Position numbers and translations under genes: made by a program
Part shown: positions 41,411 to 50,801 of the stretch, piece after piece
How positions within the stretch are numbered: the first letter of the stretch is position 1
Layout of the letters: the number at the start of each line of letters is the position of its first letter
Origin: Alphaproteobacteria bacterium UBA6187
Lineage (GTDB): Bacteria > Pseudomonadota > Alphaproteobacteria > Rickettsiales > UBA6187
DNA length: 55,875 nucleotides
Assembly: GCA_002422795.1 (NCBI GenBank)
Contig: DITJ01000008.1
Span: forward strand, 32,522 to 88,396
Direction of reading: 5' to 3'
The notes under the pieces: model-generated
Seen by the model: only the letters and a program-made list of their open reading frames with translations
The model's database searches: none
What the model was told of the DNA's origin: nothing

Positions 41411-41791
41411 TTATTTATTATTAAGAACTTCATTTATCAAACTTATTAACTCTGAGCATTCAAAGGGTTTACTGATATATTTATCAACTCCTGCGTTTAT
41501 AGCCTCTACCGCTTGATCACTTAAGGCCGCAGCAGTTTGCATTATTACCGGGATATGACAAAAACGCTGGTCATTCTTTAATATCTTGAAAGCTTCCAAC
41601 CCATTCATGCGCGGCATCATGCGATCAAGGATTATTATTGATACATCTAAATGTTCCTCAAGTTTCTTCAGTGCAGTATCGCCATCATCCGCGCCTATAA
41701 CATCATAACCGGCATCAATTAGAAACTCGGTTAAAATATCAAGGTTAAATACATCATCATCAACTGCAAGGACTTTTATTTTATTAGTCAT
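41411..41791 (-). CDS. Single-domain response regulator (CheY-like)
   Basis: A stand-alone receiver domain of 126 residues. The acidic pocket is VLAVDDDVFNLD (Asp11-13), the phospho-acceptor is Asp56 in SIIILDRMMPRMNG, Thr86 is in IMQTAA and Lys108 is in KYISKPFE. There is no output domain, so it acts by protein contact or as a phosphate relay, like DivK and CheY in alphaproteobacteria. No kinase is adjacent; the PAS kinase at 18283 is a possible partner. It lies 130 bases upstream of the end of the ankyrin/SPOR gene. Confidence 0.93.
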   Translation of the reverse strand: MTNKIKVLAVDDDVFNLDILTEFLIDAGYDVIGADDGDTALKKLEEHLDVSIIILDRMMPRMNGLEAFKILKNDQRFCHIPVIMQTAAALSDQAVEAINAGVDKYISKPFECSELISLINEVLNNK

Positions 41792-41928
41792 AATTGTCTA
41801 TATTAAAGTATTTTACTGCATACTTACTATTCTGTATTGTGGCATAAATAATGATTCAATACTATATTAAATTTATCTGGACGCACCAATCTATTGTAGT
41901 GAGTCGGCGAGCAATGGGAGTCACTTCT

Positions 41929-44900
41929 TTACTCGGTAACCAAACAAGCAATGTTCCTGTAGCGCATTATGTTACAAAGTTGTGAAGCGCGTTGCTTCAT
42001 AGTGAATGGCCCGGCGCGTAATTGCACTGCTTCTCTACCAAACTCAGCATGCTCAGGAGCTTTTGGCATGTTATACTGCAATGAATTTAATATATCAGCA
42101 TTGTCATCTTTTATAAACATCCAGTAATATTCTGCCTCAGAGGTGCTTGTGAATGTTCCAAGATTTATCCAATACACATCTGATAATGTACTAGATGGGC
42201 TTGAATATTTACTTTGTGAGACTGAGGCGGATGTACTATTGCCTGTATGGCCAGATACAGAGCAGCTATACCCCCCAGCCTTTACAGTATTGCAAAGTGC
42301 TTCCGCTTGTGTAGGAATAACTGGACCGACACGCATTGAAACAGGGCCGGAAGTATTTGCAATAGCTGGTTTTATAACGTGAATCTGTACGTTACCAAGG
42401 CTTTCATCATACTTAAACATTCGCATACCGTAATCATTTGCGAATGACTCATCAGGAAGGTTAGTTATATTAAGCCAGGTTCCACTTTCCTGTGGCAAGA
42501 AAACTTTAGTAGTATTTTCCACATTGTTTAACTGGTTTTTATGTAGGAAATATGTTTCATCAGGAACCATTATAGCTTCTGAAACAGGAACTTCTTTTTC
42601 ACCATTTTTCAATTGCTTATAGAAATCATCATACTCTTTCTTTGGCCTTTCCTGAGTTTTTATGGCTTGCTTGGGCGGAAAATTAGTCATTTTCATTCCT
42701 TGCATTTCACTGCGGATATTTTCCTTATTCTTTATGAAATCAGCATTATTAGTAAGGTCTATAGGCTGGGGTGGTGGAGTTTGGCTTACATAAGGGAGAT
42801 TACTGATTGTTGGCTGTGATGGTTGGCTTACAGTAGCAGGCTTGCTCATGCGGAAATATTGTGATGAATTTTGTGATTCTAATTGCTTTTTATTAAGAGA
42901 ATCAGCACTATTTGCACTGCTGGCAGTTTGTTTCTGCGGAATTGTAGGAGTTGCAGCTACTGCAAGTGGTGGTATATTTTCCTTTACTATTGGGGTCGGC
43001 ACCATAACTGTAGCAGATGGTGCTGAAGCAGCAGGGGGGATTACTGCACTTGTGGAAACCGGAGTAATGGGTGCAAGTTCCGATACTGGTTCCGTAATAA
43101 TTGTACCTGCCGGAAGTAACCACTGGGTTCTCACTGGCGCAGAGCCGGAATGCCACGGAAGAATAGTTGGGTTGTTGGCATTTATAGGTGCTTCTGGTGT
43201 TTTTTCTGAACTTGCAATGGCGTTATCTGTAATAGTTGTATTTAGTGGTAATGGCGGTTTTTCTGTAGCAGCTAACTTAGGGTAGCTAGGTGAGGGTAGG
43301 GGGGCTGCTTCCGGAGTGCCGGATGCAATTGGTGTTGGCGCTTTTACAGGTGATGTAGCCGCATCAGTTGCTGTATCTGCGTTTACAGGTGCAATCGCCT
43401 TGCTCGAATAATCAAAAGGTATATTTGCTATTTCAACTACATTGCAGTCAATCTTTAGCGCGCGTAACTTCTTGCAAATATCATCAGCATCACTTTTTGT
43501 AGCCAGTGTACCCGCCCTTAGCCTGTAAACAGAATCGCCAGGTGCGCTAGAAAGTATAGCGTGAACAATATTAGGTTTAAGTTTTACAAGTATATCGTTA
43601 CTGGTTGCTGATATTTTGTTCCAGGCCAGTTCCGCATTATGGTCACTATTAAAGTTACCAAGCTGTACATAAAATACATTTTCAGATTTTGCTGTAGTGT
43701 TTTTTGAAGCGCCGGGTTCTTCAACTGGTTTGTTAGCCGTATTTTCTGTTTTTACAGCTTGTTCAGGAGTTTTTACAGTTTCTTTAGCTAGCCCATCTAA
43801 GGTTGCCTGGGTGGTTTTTTCCGTATCTGTAGGCATAGGTGGGCCATAGACAGTAACTGGAGTTGCTAAAACAGGCAGCTTTTCATTATTCTTAACTGTG
43901 TTTTCTGTTGCTGCATTTTTGGCATTAATGTTATTTTCTGTAATAACTGCCGTTGCAGAATCATTATCTATAGCAGTTATTAAATCTTGGGATAATAACC
44001 CATTCTTTGCAGGCTCAGATTTTATAGATTTTTCTTGTTGTTTTGGCGGCGTTAAGGCGATTAAAGGGGCCTTTTCTTCTTTTACAAGCTGCGTTGCAGT
44101 TAATGGATTTTCATTTTTTAACGCAGGTTTTTCCGCTACTATAGTTATAGTTTCTGCGGAAGGCTCAAGTGTAGCAGGCTTACTTATTTCTGTTTTCCAA
44201 GGTGTTTTATTGGATTCTATTAATCTATATGACGAAGGGGCGGCTTTTTCTACTTCAGCAGATTTTGCTTCTATCTTTGTTAAAGAATCAGCTATTTCCA
44301 GTTTTTTTTCCTCTGTTTTAGCTGTAGCCTTATCTGTTTGGGCGGCGTCAACTGGTTCTTTTTCCTGCTTTGGCTCAACTGCAACTACTTCTGGTCTGCT
44401 ATTGCCTAAAAGGTCATATTTCTTTTTTGACTTTTCCTGTATAGTATCGGGATCTTCAGGAATAACGTCATTATTTTTCGGCACAGATTTTTCTGCTATT
44501 GATGAAGTATTGTTATTATCTTCCGCAAAATCATTTAATAGTTTTTCCATTTTCGGGTGGCTTTTGCGTTTTGCATAAGAAATAGCCATGTTTTCTTGCT
44601 CAGAGCCTATTGCCTTAGCTTTTTTGCTGCCTGTTATGAGTGCGGCAATGGCCGGCACATTAGCAATTGAGGCGTGAACCAGCGCGGATTCATTAAAATT
44701 ATTTACAGTGCTTACATCAGCGCCTTTCTCAATAAGGATTTTTGCAACCTCTGTGTTTTTTGACAAAGTGGCGCGCATTAGCGGTGTCCATTTTTCTTTA
44801 TCAGGGATATCAATATAAGCACCATAATATAAAAGTGCTTTCACAGCATCAGCATGACCATTTTTTGCAGCCAGGTGCAAGGCTGTTTCGCCGCCTATAT

Positions 44901-45207
44901 CGGCTGCGTTTATATATGCCCCACTTTCCATAAGTAACTGTATAATATCGGTATTTCCTCGGAATGCCGCGCGCATAATGGCTGTGGTGCCAAAATCGCC
45001 TTTGCTGTCGGGAAGGTTTCCGGCTTTAAGGAGCTTCGCAACTTGGCCCCTATCACCAAGATCGGCTGCGTCAACAAGCGGGTTGTTGAAAGTTGTAGCA
45101 AGTGCTGGGTGTATAAGGATTGTTATTATAAAAAGCATAACAAATATAGGCACTGAAAATGCCCGGAGTTTACCGAATTTGCCTACATGACTAAAAATAT
45201 CGGACAT
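41929..45207 (-). CDS. Ankyrin-repeat and SPOR-domain exported protein
   Basis: A 1092-residue protein. An N-terminal signal or anchor (about 16-38, FSVPIFVMLFIITILIHPALA) is followed by four to five ankyrin repeats (about 45-210; e.g. GETALHLAAKNGHADAVKAL). A long low-complexity Lys/Glu/Pro/Ala region of about 300 residues follows. The first SPOR domain is at about 530-605 (FYVQLGNFNSDHNAELAWNK), a second Pro-rich linker spans to about 890, and two further SPOR-like units complete the C-terminus (about 905-990, TWLNITNLPDESFANDYGMR; and 1010-1092, VYWINLGTFTSTSEAEYYWM). SPOR domains bind denuded septal peptidoglycan, so a periplasmic division-site location is likely. The fusion with ankyrin repeats is unusual. 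Confidence 0.82.
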   Translation of the reverse strand: MSDIFSHVGKFGKLRAFSVPIFVMLFIITILIHPALATTFNNPLVDAADLGDRGQVAKLLKAGNLPDSKGDFGTTAIMRAAFRGNTDIIQLLMESGAYINAADIGGETALHLAAKNGHADAVKALLYYGAYIDIPDKEKWTPLMRATLSKNTEVAKILIEKGADVSTVNNFNESALVHASIANVPAIAALITGSKKAKAIGSEQENMAISYAKRKSHPKMEKLLNDFAEDNNNTSSIAEKSVPKNNDVIPEDPDTIQEKSKKKYDLLGNSRPEVVAVEPKQEKEPVDAAQTDKATAKTEEKKLEIADSLTKIEAKSAEVEKAAPSSYRLIESNKTPWKTEISKPATLEPSAETITIVAEKPALKNENPLTATQLVKEEKAPLIALTPPKQQEKSIKSEPAKNGLLSQDLITAIDNDSATAVITENNINAKNAATENTVKNNEKLPVLATPVTVYGPPMPTDTEKTTQATLDGLAKETVKTPEQAVKTENTANKPVEEPGASKNTTAKSENVFYVQLGNFNSDHNAELAWNKISATSNDILVKLKPNIVHAILSSAPGDSVYRLRAGTLATKSDADDICKKLRALKIDCNVVEIANIPFDYSSKAIAPVNADTATDAATSPVKAPTPIASGTPEAAPLPSPSYPKLAATEKPPLPLNTTITDNAIASSEKTPEAPINANNPTILPWHSGSAPVRTQWLLPAGTIITEPVSELAPITPVSTSAVIPPAASAPSATVMVPTPIVKENIPPLAVAATPTIPQKQTASSANSADSLNKKQLESQNSSQYFRMSKPATVSQPSQPTISNLPYVSQTPPPQPIDLTNNADFIKNKENIRSEMQGMKMTNFPPKQAIKTQERPKKEYDDFYKQLKNGEKEVPVSEAIMVPDETYFLHKNQLNNVENTTKVFLPQESGTWLNITNLPDESFANDYGMRMFKYDESLGNVQIHVIKPAIANTSGPVSMRVGPVIPTQAEALCNTVKAGGYSCSVSGHTGNSTSASVSQSKYSSPSSTLSDVYWINLGTFTSTSEAEYYWMFIKDDNADILNSLQYNMPKAPEHAEFGREAVQLRAGPFTMKQRASQLCNIMRYRNIACLVTE

Positions 45208-45605
45208 TAAACCTGTAAAACTCCTAGGTTCTGGTATGTGTATTTAAATATAAAACAAGGTAATTTTATTAAAAGAATCCCACCTATACTGCATCATAAA
45301 CAAAATGATTATAAAAAGCAATGTTAGACTCAGGGTAATCGCACTAAAATAATATATTTAATTACTAATTCAGTATTGGTTTGTTACTAATAAAGACCCC
45401 CGCAGAATACTCTTTTTGGTAATTTTGTTGTCACGTTGCTTAGGCGCTGTTAATAAAGTTTGTTAACAGAGCCATAAACATATGCCCTGGAACTAGTTGG
45501 CCAGGGCAAGTTTTCAGTGGATGCTTGTTATTGAGGGTTACGGTTGCGGCAAGCTCGCTCTTTATCAGATTTGTTATGCAAATACTCATTATGCAGGGGT
45601 GTTTT
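45208..45605. other. 398-base interval without a gene, with two hairpins
   Basis: Contains CTGTTAA and GTTAACAG (45447-45471) and TGCCCTGG with CCAGGGCA (45482-45510), both able to form stems. They lie between the ABC ATPase stop and the ankyrin/SPOR start, both on the minus strand, so they may end the pilus-type operon transcript. No ORF is convincing. Confidence 0.5.
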
Positions 45606-46334
45606 TTATGAACTTATTGATTCAAGGAAGGCCCTTTCCAGGTTTTTGCCGTTATATTTATTTAAGAAATCTTTTGGCTGGCCTTTAAATATTATCTGTC
45701 CGTTATTAATTACCGCCATATTATCACATATTTCTTCAATATCAGAAAGTATGTGTGATGTAAAAAATACAGTTTTTCCCTGCTTTTTATAATCATTCAA
45801 AAGATCTTTCAACTGGATGCGTGCGCTTGGGTCAAGTCCACTCATCGGTTCATCTAGAATCAAAAGAGGGGTTTCGCAAAGGAACATAGAAAGTAATCCT
45901 AGCTTCTGTCCCATTCCCTTTGAATATTTGGTGATAGTGTTTTGCAGTGCTGCCGGGTCAAGCCCCAGTGCTGCAGCCTTATCTTCAGCTTTTTTCATAT
46001 CAAATGGCTTGCCATAATATGAAAGTGCCAGCTCAAGGAATTCTTTGCCTTTTAGAAATTGTGAAGGATAAAATTTCTCAGGCAGGTAATTGATATTTTT
46101 TCTGCTCTCAGTTACTTTGCTATTTATACCGAAGAACTCAACTTCTCCTGCATCTTGGCTTAGTAAATTAATTATGATTTTAATAAGCGTTGTTTTACCA
46201 ACCCCATTAAGGCCGATAAGGCCATATATTTCACCCTCATTTACATCCAGGGAGACATCGTTAAGTACCTTCTTATCTTTAAAGCTTTTATAAACAGATT
46301 TAATATGAAGTGGGATTGTATTAGTTGTAGCCAT
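45606..46334 (-). CDS. ABC transporter ATP-binding protein
   Basis: A 242-residue ABC ATPase with Walker A in GLIGLNGVGKTTLIKI (about 35-50), signature YSKGMGQKLGLLSMF, Walker B PLLILDEPMSGLDPSARI and switch His in FFTSHILSDIEEI. It belongs to the family of exporters with separate membrane subunits (NatA/CcmA/LolD-like), but no permease lies next to it in this window. It starts 5 bases after the secreted gene of the pilus-type operon, so it is the last gene of that operon. ABC ATPases are linked to some type IV pili (PilGHI in Myxococcus); the link here is by position only. Confidence 0.88.
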   Translation of the reverse strand: MATTNTIPLHIKSVYKSFKDKKVLNDVSLDVNEGEIYGLIGLNGVGKTTLIKIIINLLSQDAGEVEFFGINSKVTESRKNINYLPEKFYPSQFLKGKEFLELALSYYGKPFDMKKAEDKAAALGLDPAALQNTITKYSKGMGQKLGLLSMFLCETPLLILDEPMSGLDPSARIQLKDLLNDYKKQGKTVFFTSHILSDIEEICDNMAVINNGQIIFKGQPKDFLNKYNGKNLERAFLESISS

Positions 46335-46339
46335 TAAAC

Positions 46340-47293
46340 TTACCTCGGTTTGTCTATATTAATATTATCCAACTCTTTGTTGTGATTCAGGATAGATTTT
46401 AATATGTCTATATTTTTAAAACTTTCAAGGTAATTTTCTGAACTTTTAGCAGAAGGTTTATTAATTACCGTAGTATGTTGTGTTGTTTGCGTTTTTGCGT
46501 CATCATCTAGGGTCGTTGCCACATTGGAAGAAGGCGTGGATGGTAATTTTCCCTCTATAATTTCCAGTGATTTTGACAATAATGATTGGTTAGGCCGCAA
46601 TATAAATGATATATCACCAGTCGTTGAGTCTATAATAATATTTCTTGCGGGGGACGCAAATTTATTATCATCTATAGGGGTAAAATTACTCCTCCAGTTT
46701 GGATAAATAAGGTCAATTTGTGTTTTCTTCCATAGCATTATAACTTCATTAGGCGATGTTTTCATTATGCTTATGTTTTGAATTACATTTGTATCGCTGT
46801 TTTTATCAGATATTTTCTTGTCATTTAGCCATATTGACCAGTTGTTAGAAGAAAAATATAAAATTGATTTTAAATAAAATATGGGCGCGTCTTTAGGCGC
46901 TTCTGTTTTTTTGATGATATCTGTAAGTATATCTAATGAAGAATTATCAGGCTTTGAAAGATCAGTTGTATTTTCCTCGGGTGTAGCCTGTAGGGATGAT
47001 GGAAATAAAGCAGGTAGGAGTATTTCAAGCGGAATTTTCTGGTCATGTGATTTTATAGCTTCATTCACCCACTCTAATGTTTTACTATCAAGCATTAAAG
47101 AACCATAATTCCATGTTTTAGTTGTATTGGAAGTATTCGGGGTTAAAGGTTTTGCGTCTGTTGCTGAAGTTTTGGTTGCAGATGTTTTAACAGCGGCATC
47201 GTTATTAAATTCCTTATCTTTATTTTCCGCATAGCTATTATATGGCGTTGAGAGAATTAATATTAAGAATGTTATAAAAACCCTGACTATCAT
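46340..47293 (-). CDS. Secreted protein of pilus/secretion operon (PilP-position)
   Basis: A 317-residue exported protein with a signal peptide (about 1-22, cleavage near NSYAE-NKD). The mature part has a Thr/Ser/Asn-rich linker, a central domain around 80-260 with ILKSILYFSSNNWSIWLND and IDLIYPNWRSNFTPIDDNK, and a low-complexity tail. I do not recognise the fold. The lines ILYFSSNNWSIWLNDKKIS and VIMLWKKTQIDLIYP resemble the secretin-associated C domain pattern loosely (short beta strands followed by a basic Trp region). It overlaps the end of the PilO-like gene by four bases, so it takes the place PilP has in pilus operons. Confidence 0.65.
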   Translation of the reverse strand: MIVRVFITFLILILSTPYNSYAENKDKEFNNDAAVKTSATKTSATDAKPLTPNTSNTTKTWNYGSLMLDSKTLEWVNEAIKSHDQKIPLEILLPALFPSSLQATPEENTTDLSKPDNSSLDILTDIIKKTEAPKDAPIFYLKSILYFSSNNWSIWLNDKKISDKNSDTNVIQNISIMKTSPNEVIMLWKKTQIDLIYPNWRSNFTPIDDNKFASPARNIIIDSTTGDISFILRPNQSLLSKSLEIIEGKLPSTPSSNVATTLDDDAKTQTTQHTTVINKPSAKSSENYLESFKNIDILKSILNHNKELDNINIDKPR

Positions 47294-47964
47294 TTGTTTG
47301 TCTCCACTTCTGCGCCTGTTGAAGTTGGAGCTTGGGTTGCGCCTTTATATTTAAGGTCATGCCAATAAAATTCTATTGATACCGGTATTATTGAGGCTTC
47401 CTCACCAAGGGATATTTTTTTCAGGATTTCTTTGGTTATAGCCGCAGGTTTATTTATGGAAAAAGATTTTATCTGTATATAACCAGGAAATTTACCTACC
47501 AAATCTCCAAGAAAGTTATAAACCATTTCATCCGATAATGCATTAAAGTTCATACTGATTGTGCTGGATACTATGCTTACGGTGTCAGTTTTATAATCAC
47601 CGGAGATTTCCTCCGGTTTTGAGAAGCTTATTTTCATAACTGACAATTTATATTGCGCCTGAAGTTTATCAAGCAAATCCTTTGCATCATTTATACGTAA
47701 ACCTCGAAGAGTTTTGTCTTCTTCTGATAGGTTTTCCCATGTTTTTATAGCTTCAGAAAATTCTAATGTTTTTCTGTTAAGCCCATCAAGTTTACGATTA
47801 AGCTCATTAATATCATTCTTGAGCCAGGCACTTTTTTTGTTATAATCTTCTACGGTATTATTTATATAAATGGCGAAAGAAACTGTGACAAACAGTAAAA
47901 GTAAATACACTGTTAACTTAGTTATTAATTCACGCTGTTCCTTTGAAAACATTACAGGAATCAT
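47290..47964 (-). CDS. PilO/GspM-like membrane assembly protein
   Basis: A 224-residue bitopic protein: short cytoplasmic N-terminus, one membrane helix (about 17-35, VYLLLLFVTVSFAIYI), a periplasmic coiled coil (40-85, KNDINELNRKLDGLNRKTLEFS) and a ferredoxin-like C-terminal domain. That is the layout of PilO and GspM inner-membrane platform proteins. It overlaps the preceding PilMN-like gene (ATGA-type overlap) and the next gene, so it is translationally coupled within the operon. Confidence 0.75.
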   Translation of the reverse strand: MIPVMFSKEQRELITKLTVYLLLLFVTVSFAIYINNTVEDYNKKSAWLKNDINELNRKLDGLNRKTLEFSEAIKTWENLSEEDKTLRGLRINDAKDLLDKLQAQYKLSVMKISFSKPEEISGDYKTDTVSIVSSTISMNFNALSDEMVYNFLGDLVGKFPGYIQIKSFSINKPAAITKEILKKISLGEEASIIPVSIEFYWHDLKYKGATQAPTSTGAEVETNK

Positions 47965-49550
47965 AGTTTTTCTCCATCTATATTTCCAATAGCACTATGC
48001 GGCGCGGGTGCTGTTGGAGTTGCTATAGGCGGATTCACTTGCTCTTTTGATAAAATTCTTATCTGTATTGGTATAGTCTCTTTCTTATTCTCAAAGGTAA
48101 TTTGATCAGGAAGTTTAGATATATCAAGCTGGAAATCCTTGAAATTCTCATTAAGTTTGCCAGAGAGCATATCGTAATTTTGGAACATCTCGTCGATACT
48201 ACCACTTTTCGTAGAAAACTCCACATTTACAAGTGAGGTTATCCTTCCCGCTTTAGGGTTTGAATAGTCCTTGTCATTGCTCCATGTAAAAGATTGCATT
48301 AGTGTAAAATCAGTATTTAAATTTGCTAATTTAACCAGTAAATCTATAGGGCTACTGCGTTCATCAAGTATTCTTTTTCGTAAGGATATTGCATCTGTAA
48401 TTTTATTTGCATCATCCACGCCATACTGTCCTATATTTTTTATATCCTTCCATTCTTTTTCGGTTTTTGCTTTTTTATCTTCAACTTCATTAATTTCTTT
48501 CCTTAAGGTTATAATCTGGAATAACTGCATACATATATATATTATAAGTACCGGCATAATCGCTTTAATAGATACGGAAGAAAACTTGTATAGTAATAAT
48601 AAATTATCTACCTGTTTTGCTCTAGGATTAGGAAGTTTTAATATATGCGTATTGTTGGCAAAAATTGTTGCCAGAAGAATATCTGCAAATTTATCTTCTT
48701 TTCCGGTAACACTTTCATAGCCAAGTTCGTTAGCAATTTCAAAAGGAGTGAATAATAATAATGACTTGCCTCTTATTCTTGTAGTTGCAAGGCTGTGTTT
48801 TAGCTCCTTTGAAACTACAACTATTAGATCCATGGAATCTTCCTCGGAAAATCCAAGCCTACGCAAGTAATCTATTGTATTAATTATTTCCTGCTCAATA
48901 TTTCCTGCAATGATATCAGGCATACTGTCTTTGCCGGATCTGATAAGCCTGGTGAAGATAATTCTTTCATTATAAAGAATTGTCTGCCTGAAACCACCGG
49001 TTTTATTGTGAGTTACCAGAAACTGCCAACTCGCTTGCGGATTATCTTTCTTAAATATCCTTTTATTAATATCCTTTATTATATTTTCCATTTCTAACGG
49101 CAAAAGGTGAATGCCGCCGAAGTTGTTTTCCAGAGATGATAAATACTCAATCCAATCTATTATAGTCTGTGTGGTAGGTGTGGATATAAACATGTATATC
49201 CAATCTTTGCGGCCTTTAGTATCCCTTCCTAAAGAAATCGCACCTTTTATATCACTTTTTGCAAAATCGCGCTCCAGACGCCTTTTTACGAGTTTGCCGA
49301 TGCTAAATATGCTGATTGCCGGGAGGGTCTGTTTGGTATATGTTTGCTCTATGCTATCTAGCAGTACATATATTGGAACGTTGGGGTTTTTAAGTAATAA
49401 TGCGTTTATTTCCCTTCGGTCGCTTATGGCTGCGGATGCCGCAAAAAATTTGTTTAATAATTTCTTCTTATCCAGGAATGTAAGTACCGCTCCATCATCA
49501 CCGATGGTCAGAATAAATTTTTTGCCTGATAATAAAGGTAATGTAAGCAT
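47961..49550 (-). CDS. PilM-PilN (GspL-like) fused assembly protein
   Basis: A 529-residue protein with an N-terminal cytoplasmic domain of about 330 residues that resembles the actin-like PilM/GspL cytoplasmic domain only in layout (beta strands ILTIGDDGAVLTFLDKKKLL and alternating helix-strand order). One membrane helix follows at about 335-353 (IKAIMPVLIIYICMQLFQI), then a periplasmic coiled coil (EINEVEDKKAKTEKEWKDIK) and a PilN-like ferredoxin-fold domain. This fused layout corresponds to GspL, which links the assembly ATPase to the platform. It lies between gspF and the PilO-like gene. A heptamer hairpin precedes the start. Confidence 0.7.
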   Translation of the reverse strand: MLTLPLLSGKKFILTIGDDGAVLTFLDKKKLLNKFFAASAAISDRREINALLLKNPNVPIYVLLDSIEQTYTKQTLPAISIFSIGKLVKRRLERDFAKSDIKGAISLGRDTKGRKDWIYMFISTPTTQTIIDWIEYLSSLENNFGGIHLLPLEMENIIKDINKRIFKKDNPQASWQFLVTHNKTGGFRQTILYNERIIFTRLIRSGKDSMPDIIAGNIEQEIINTIDYLRRLGFSEEDSMDLIVVVSKELKHSLATTRIRGKSLLLFTPFEIANELGYESVTGKEDKFADILLATIFANNTHILKLPNPRAKQVDNLLLLYKFSSVSIKAIMPVLIIYICMQLFQIITLRKEINEVEDKKAKTEKEWKDIKNIGQYGVDDANKITDAISLRKRILDERSSPIDLLVKLANLNTDFTLMQSFTWSNDKDYSNPKAGRITSLVNVEFSTKSGSIDEMFQNYDMLSGKLNENFKDFQLDISKLPDQITFENKKETIPIQIRILSKEQVNPPIATPTAPAPHSAIGNIDGEKL

Positions 49551-49553
49551 GTT

Positions 49554-49595
49554 TAGTCACTAGTTACTAGTTACCGGAAACCGGTAACTAAAATT
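49554..49595. repeat. Heptamer-repeat hairpin 11 (between gspF and the PilMN gene)
   Basis: Units TAGTCAC, TAGTTAC, TAGTTAC, then CGGAAAC, CGGTAAC and TAAAATT. TTACCGG and CCGGTAA complement each other, giving a compact hairpin between two genes of one operon. Confidence 0.85.
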
Positions 49596-50797
49596 TAAAA
49601 ATTCATTTTACTGAAGCTATTATAAAGCGGTCCAAATATTGCCATTGAAACCCACATCATTATACCTCCCATTACTATTGTAAGTGCAGGTTGAATAACG
49701 CCAACCATGTTACTCACCGCATCTTCCACTTCCCGGTCATAGAAGAAATTTATATTTTCCAGTGTGACATCAAGATTACCACTTTCTTCACCAACTTTGA
49801 ACATCCTTATTACAAGGTTGGGAAATTGGTTAGATATGCGTAAAGATTCTGTAAGGGAATTGCCCTCAGAGACGCTCTTTTTAACAATGCCGATACTTTC
49901 ACGCAAAACCTTATTTGAAACTATATTATTAGCAGTATCAAGACATTCAAGGATGCCAAGGCCGCTTTTATACATTATACCAAAGAAGTGGCAGAACCTG
50001 GCAAGGTCAATTTTCCTTATTGTGCTTCTTATATAAGGGATTTTTAGCTTAAAATTATCTACATTATAAGCAAAATCATCAGATATTTTTATTAATATTT
50101 TAACGCCAAAAATAATTACAAAAGGCAAAGAAAAAACAATATACCAATAATTCATAAAGAAATCAGATGTTGCTATTAATGCCTTTGTATAAACAGGCAG
50201 TTCAAAATTCTGCGCTTTAAGGAATGTGGAAAGCTTGGGAATTACGAAAAGCATCATCAGCGCGATAATTCCAGTCATAAGAAATAATAGGAATGTCGGG
50301 TAATAAACCGCTTTCTTTACTTTGCGCTGAATATTATTGGTCCATTTTAAGTGATAAGCAAGATGCTGAAAAATTTCATTTAAATTTCCGGACTTTTCTC
50401 CTGCTTGCACCAATGCAACGAAAATATCATTAAATATTTTAGGGTGATTTGCAAGTGCAGCAGAAAGCATATTGCCATTACGTACACTTTCATAAATTTC
50501 GGCAATTATATTCTTAAAATATATGTTATCAGATGTATCGCGTAAGTCTGCAATTGATTCAAGTATAGGCACGCCTGCGCGTTCAAGCTGCTCCATGTGG
50601 ATACAGAAAATTATAAGATCCTGTATACTAACTGAGCCAAAGGCTGGCTTCTTTGATGATTTAGTTTCTCTGGCGCTTACAAGGTCAAGGCCGATTACCT
50701 TCAGTCTATCTTCCAAATCCATTTCATTGGCAGCAGTCATGCTGCCATTAATCTTTCTGGCTTTTTGGTTTAGTGCTGTATAGATATATATTGGCAT
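49595..50797 (-). CDS. GspF/PilC-family assembly platform protein
   Basis: A 400-residue polytopic inner-membrane protein of the GspF/PilC family, which is turned by the assembly ATPase to move pilin subunits. It has the duplicated GspF domain: FCIHMEQLERAGVPILESIADLRD (about 64-87), HPKIFNDIFVALVQAGEKSGNL and the second repeat FCHFFGIMYKSGLGILECLDTA with NLVIRMFKVGEESGNLDVTLENI. Three membrane helices are at about 165-185, 215-235 and 370-392. It lies between gspE and the PilMN-like gene. Confidence 0.93.
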   Translation of the reverse strand: MPIYIYTALNQKARKINGSMTAANEMDLEDRLKVIGLDLVSARETKSSKKPAFGSVSIQDLIIFCIHMEQLERAGVPILESIADLRDTSDNIYFKNIIAEIYESVRNGNMLSAALANHPKIFNDIFVALVQAGEKSGNLNEIFQHLAYHLKWTNNIQRKVKKAVYYPTFLLFLMTGIIALMMLFVIPKLSTFLKAQNFELPVYTKALIATSDFFMNYWYIVFSLPFVIIFGVKILIKISDDFAYNVDNFKLKIPYIRSTIRKIDLARFCHFFGIMYKSGLGILECLDTANNIVSNKVLRESIGIVKKSVSEGNSLTESLRISNQFPNLVIRMFKVGEESGNLDVTLENINFFYDREVEDAVSNMVGVIQPALTIVMGGIMMWVSMAIFGPLYNSFSKMNF

Positions 50798-50801
50798 GTT
50801 T

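Noticed and set aside
43898..44578. 226-codon plus-strand ORF within the ankyrin/SPOR gene
   Set aside because: It is the complement of a low-complexity coding region and has a Ser/Ala/Phe-rich composition typical of a shadow frame.
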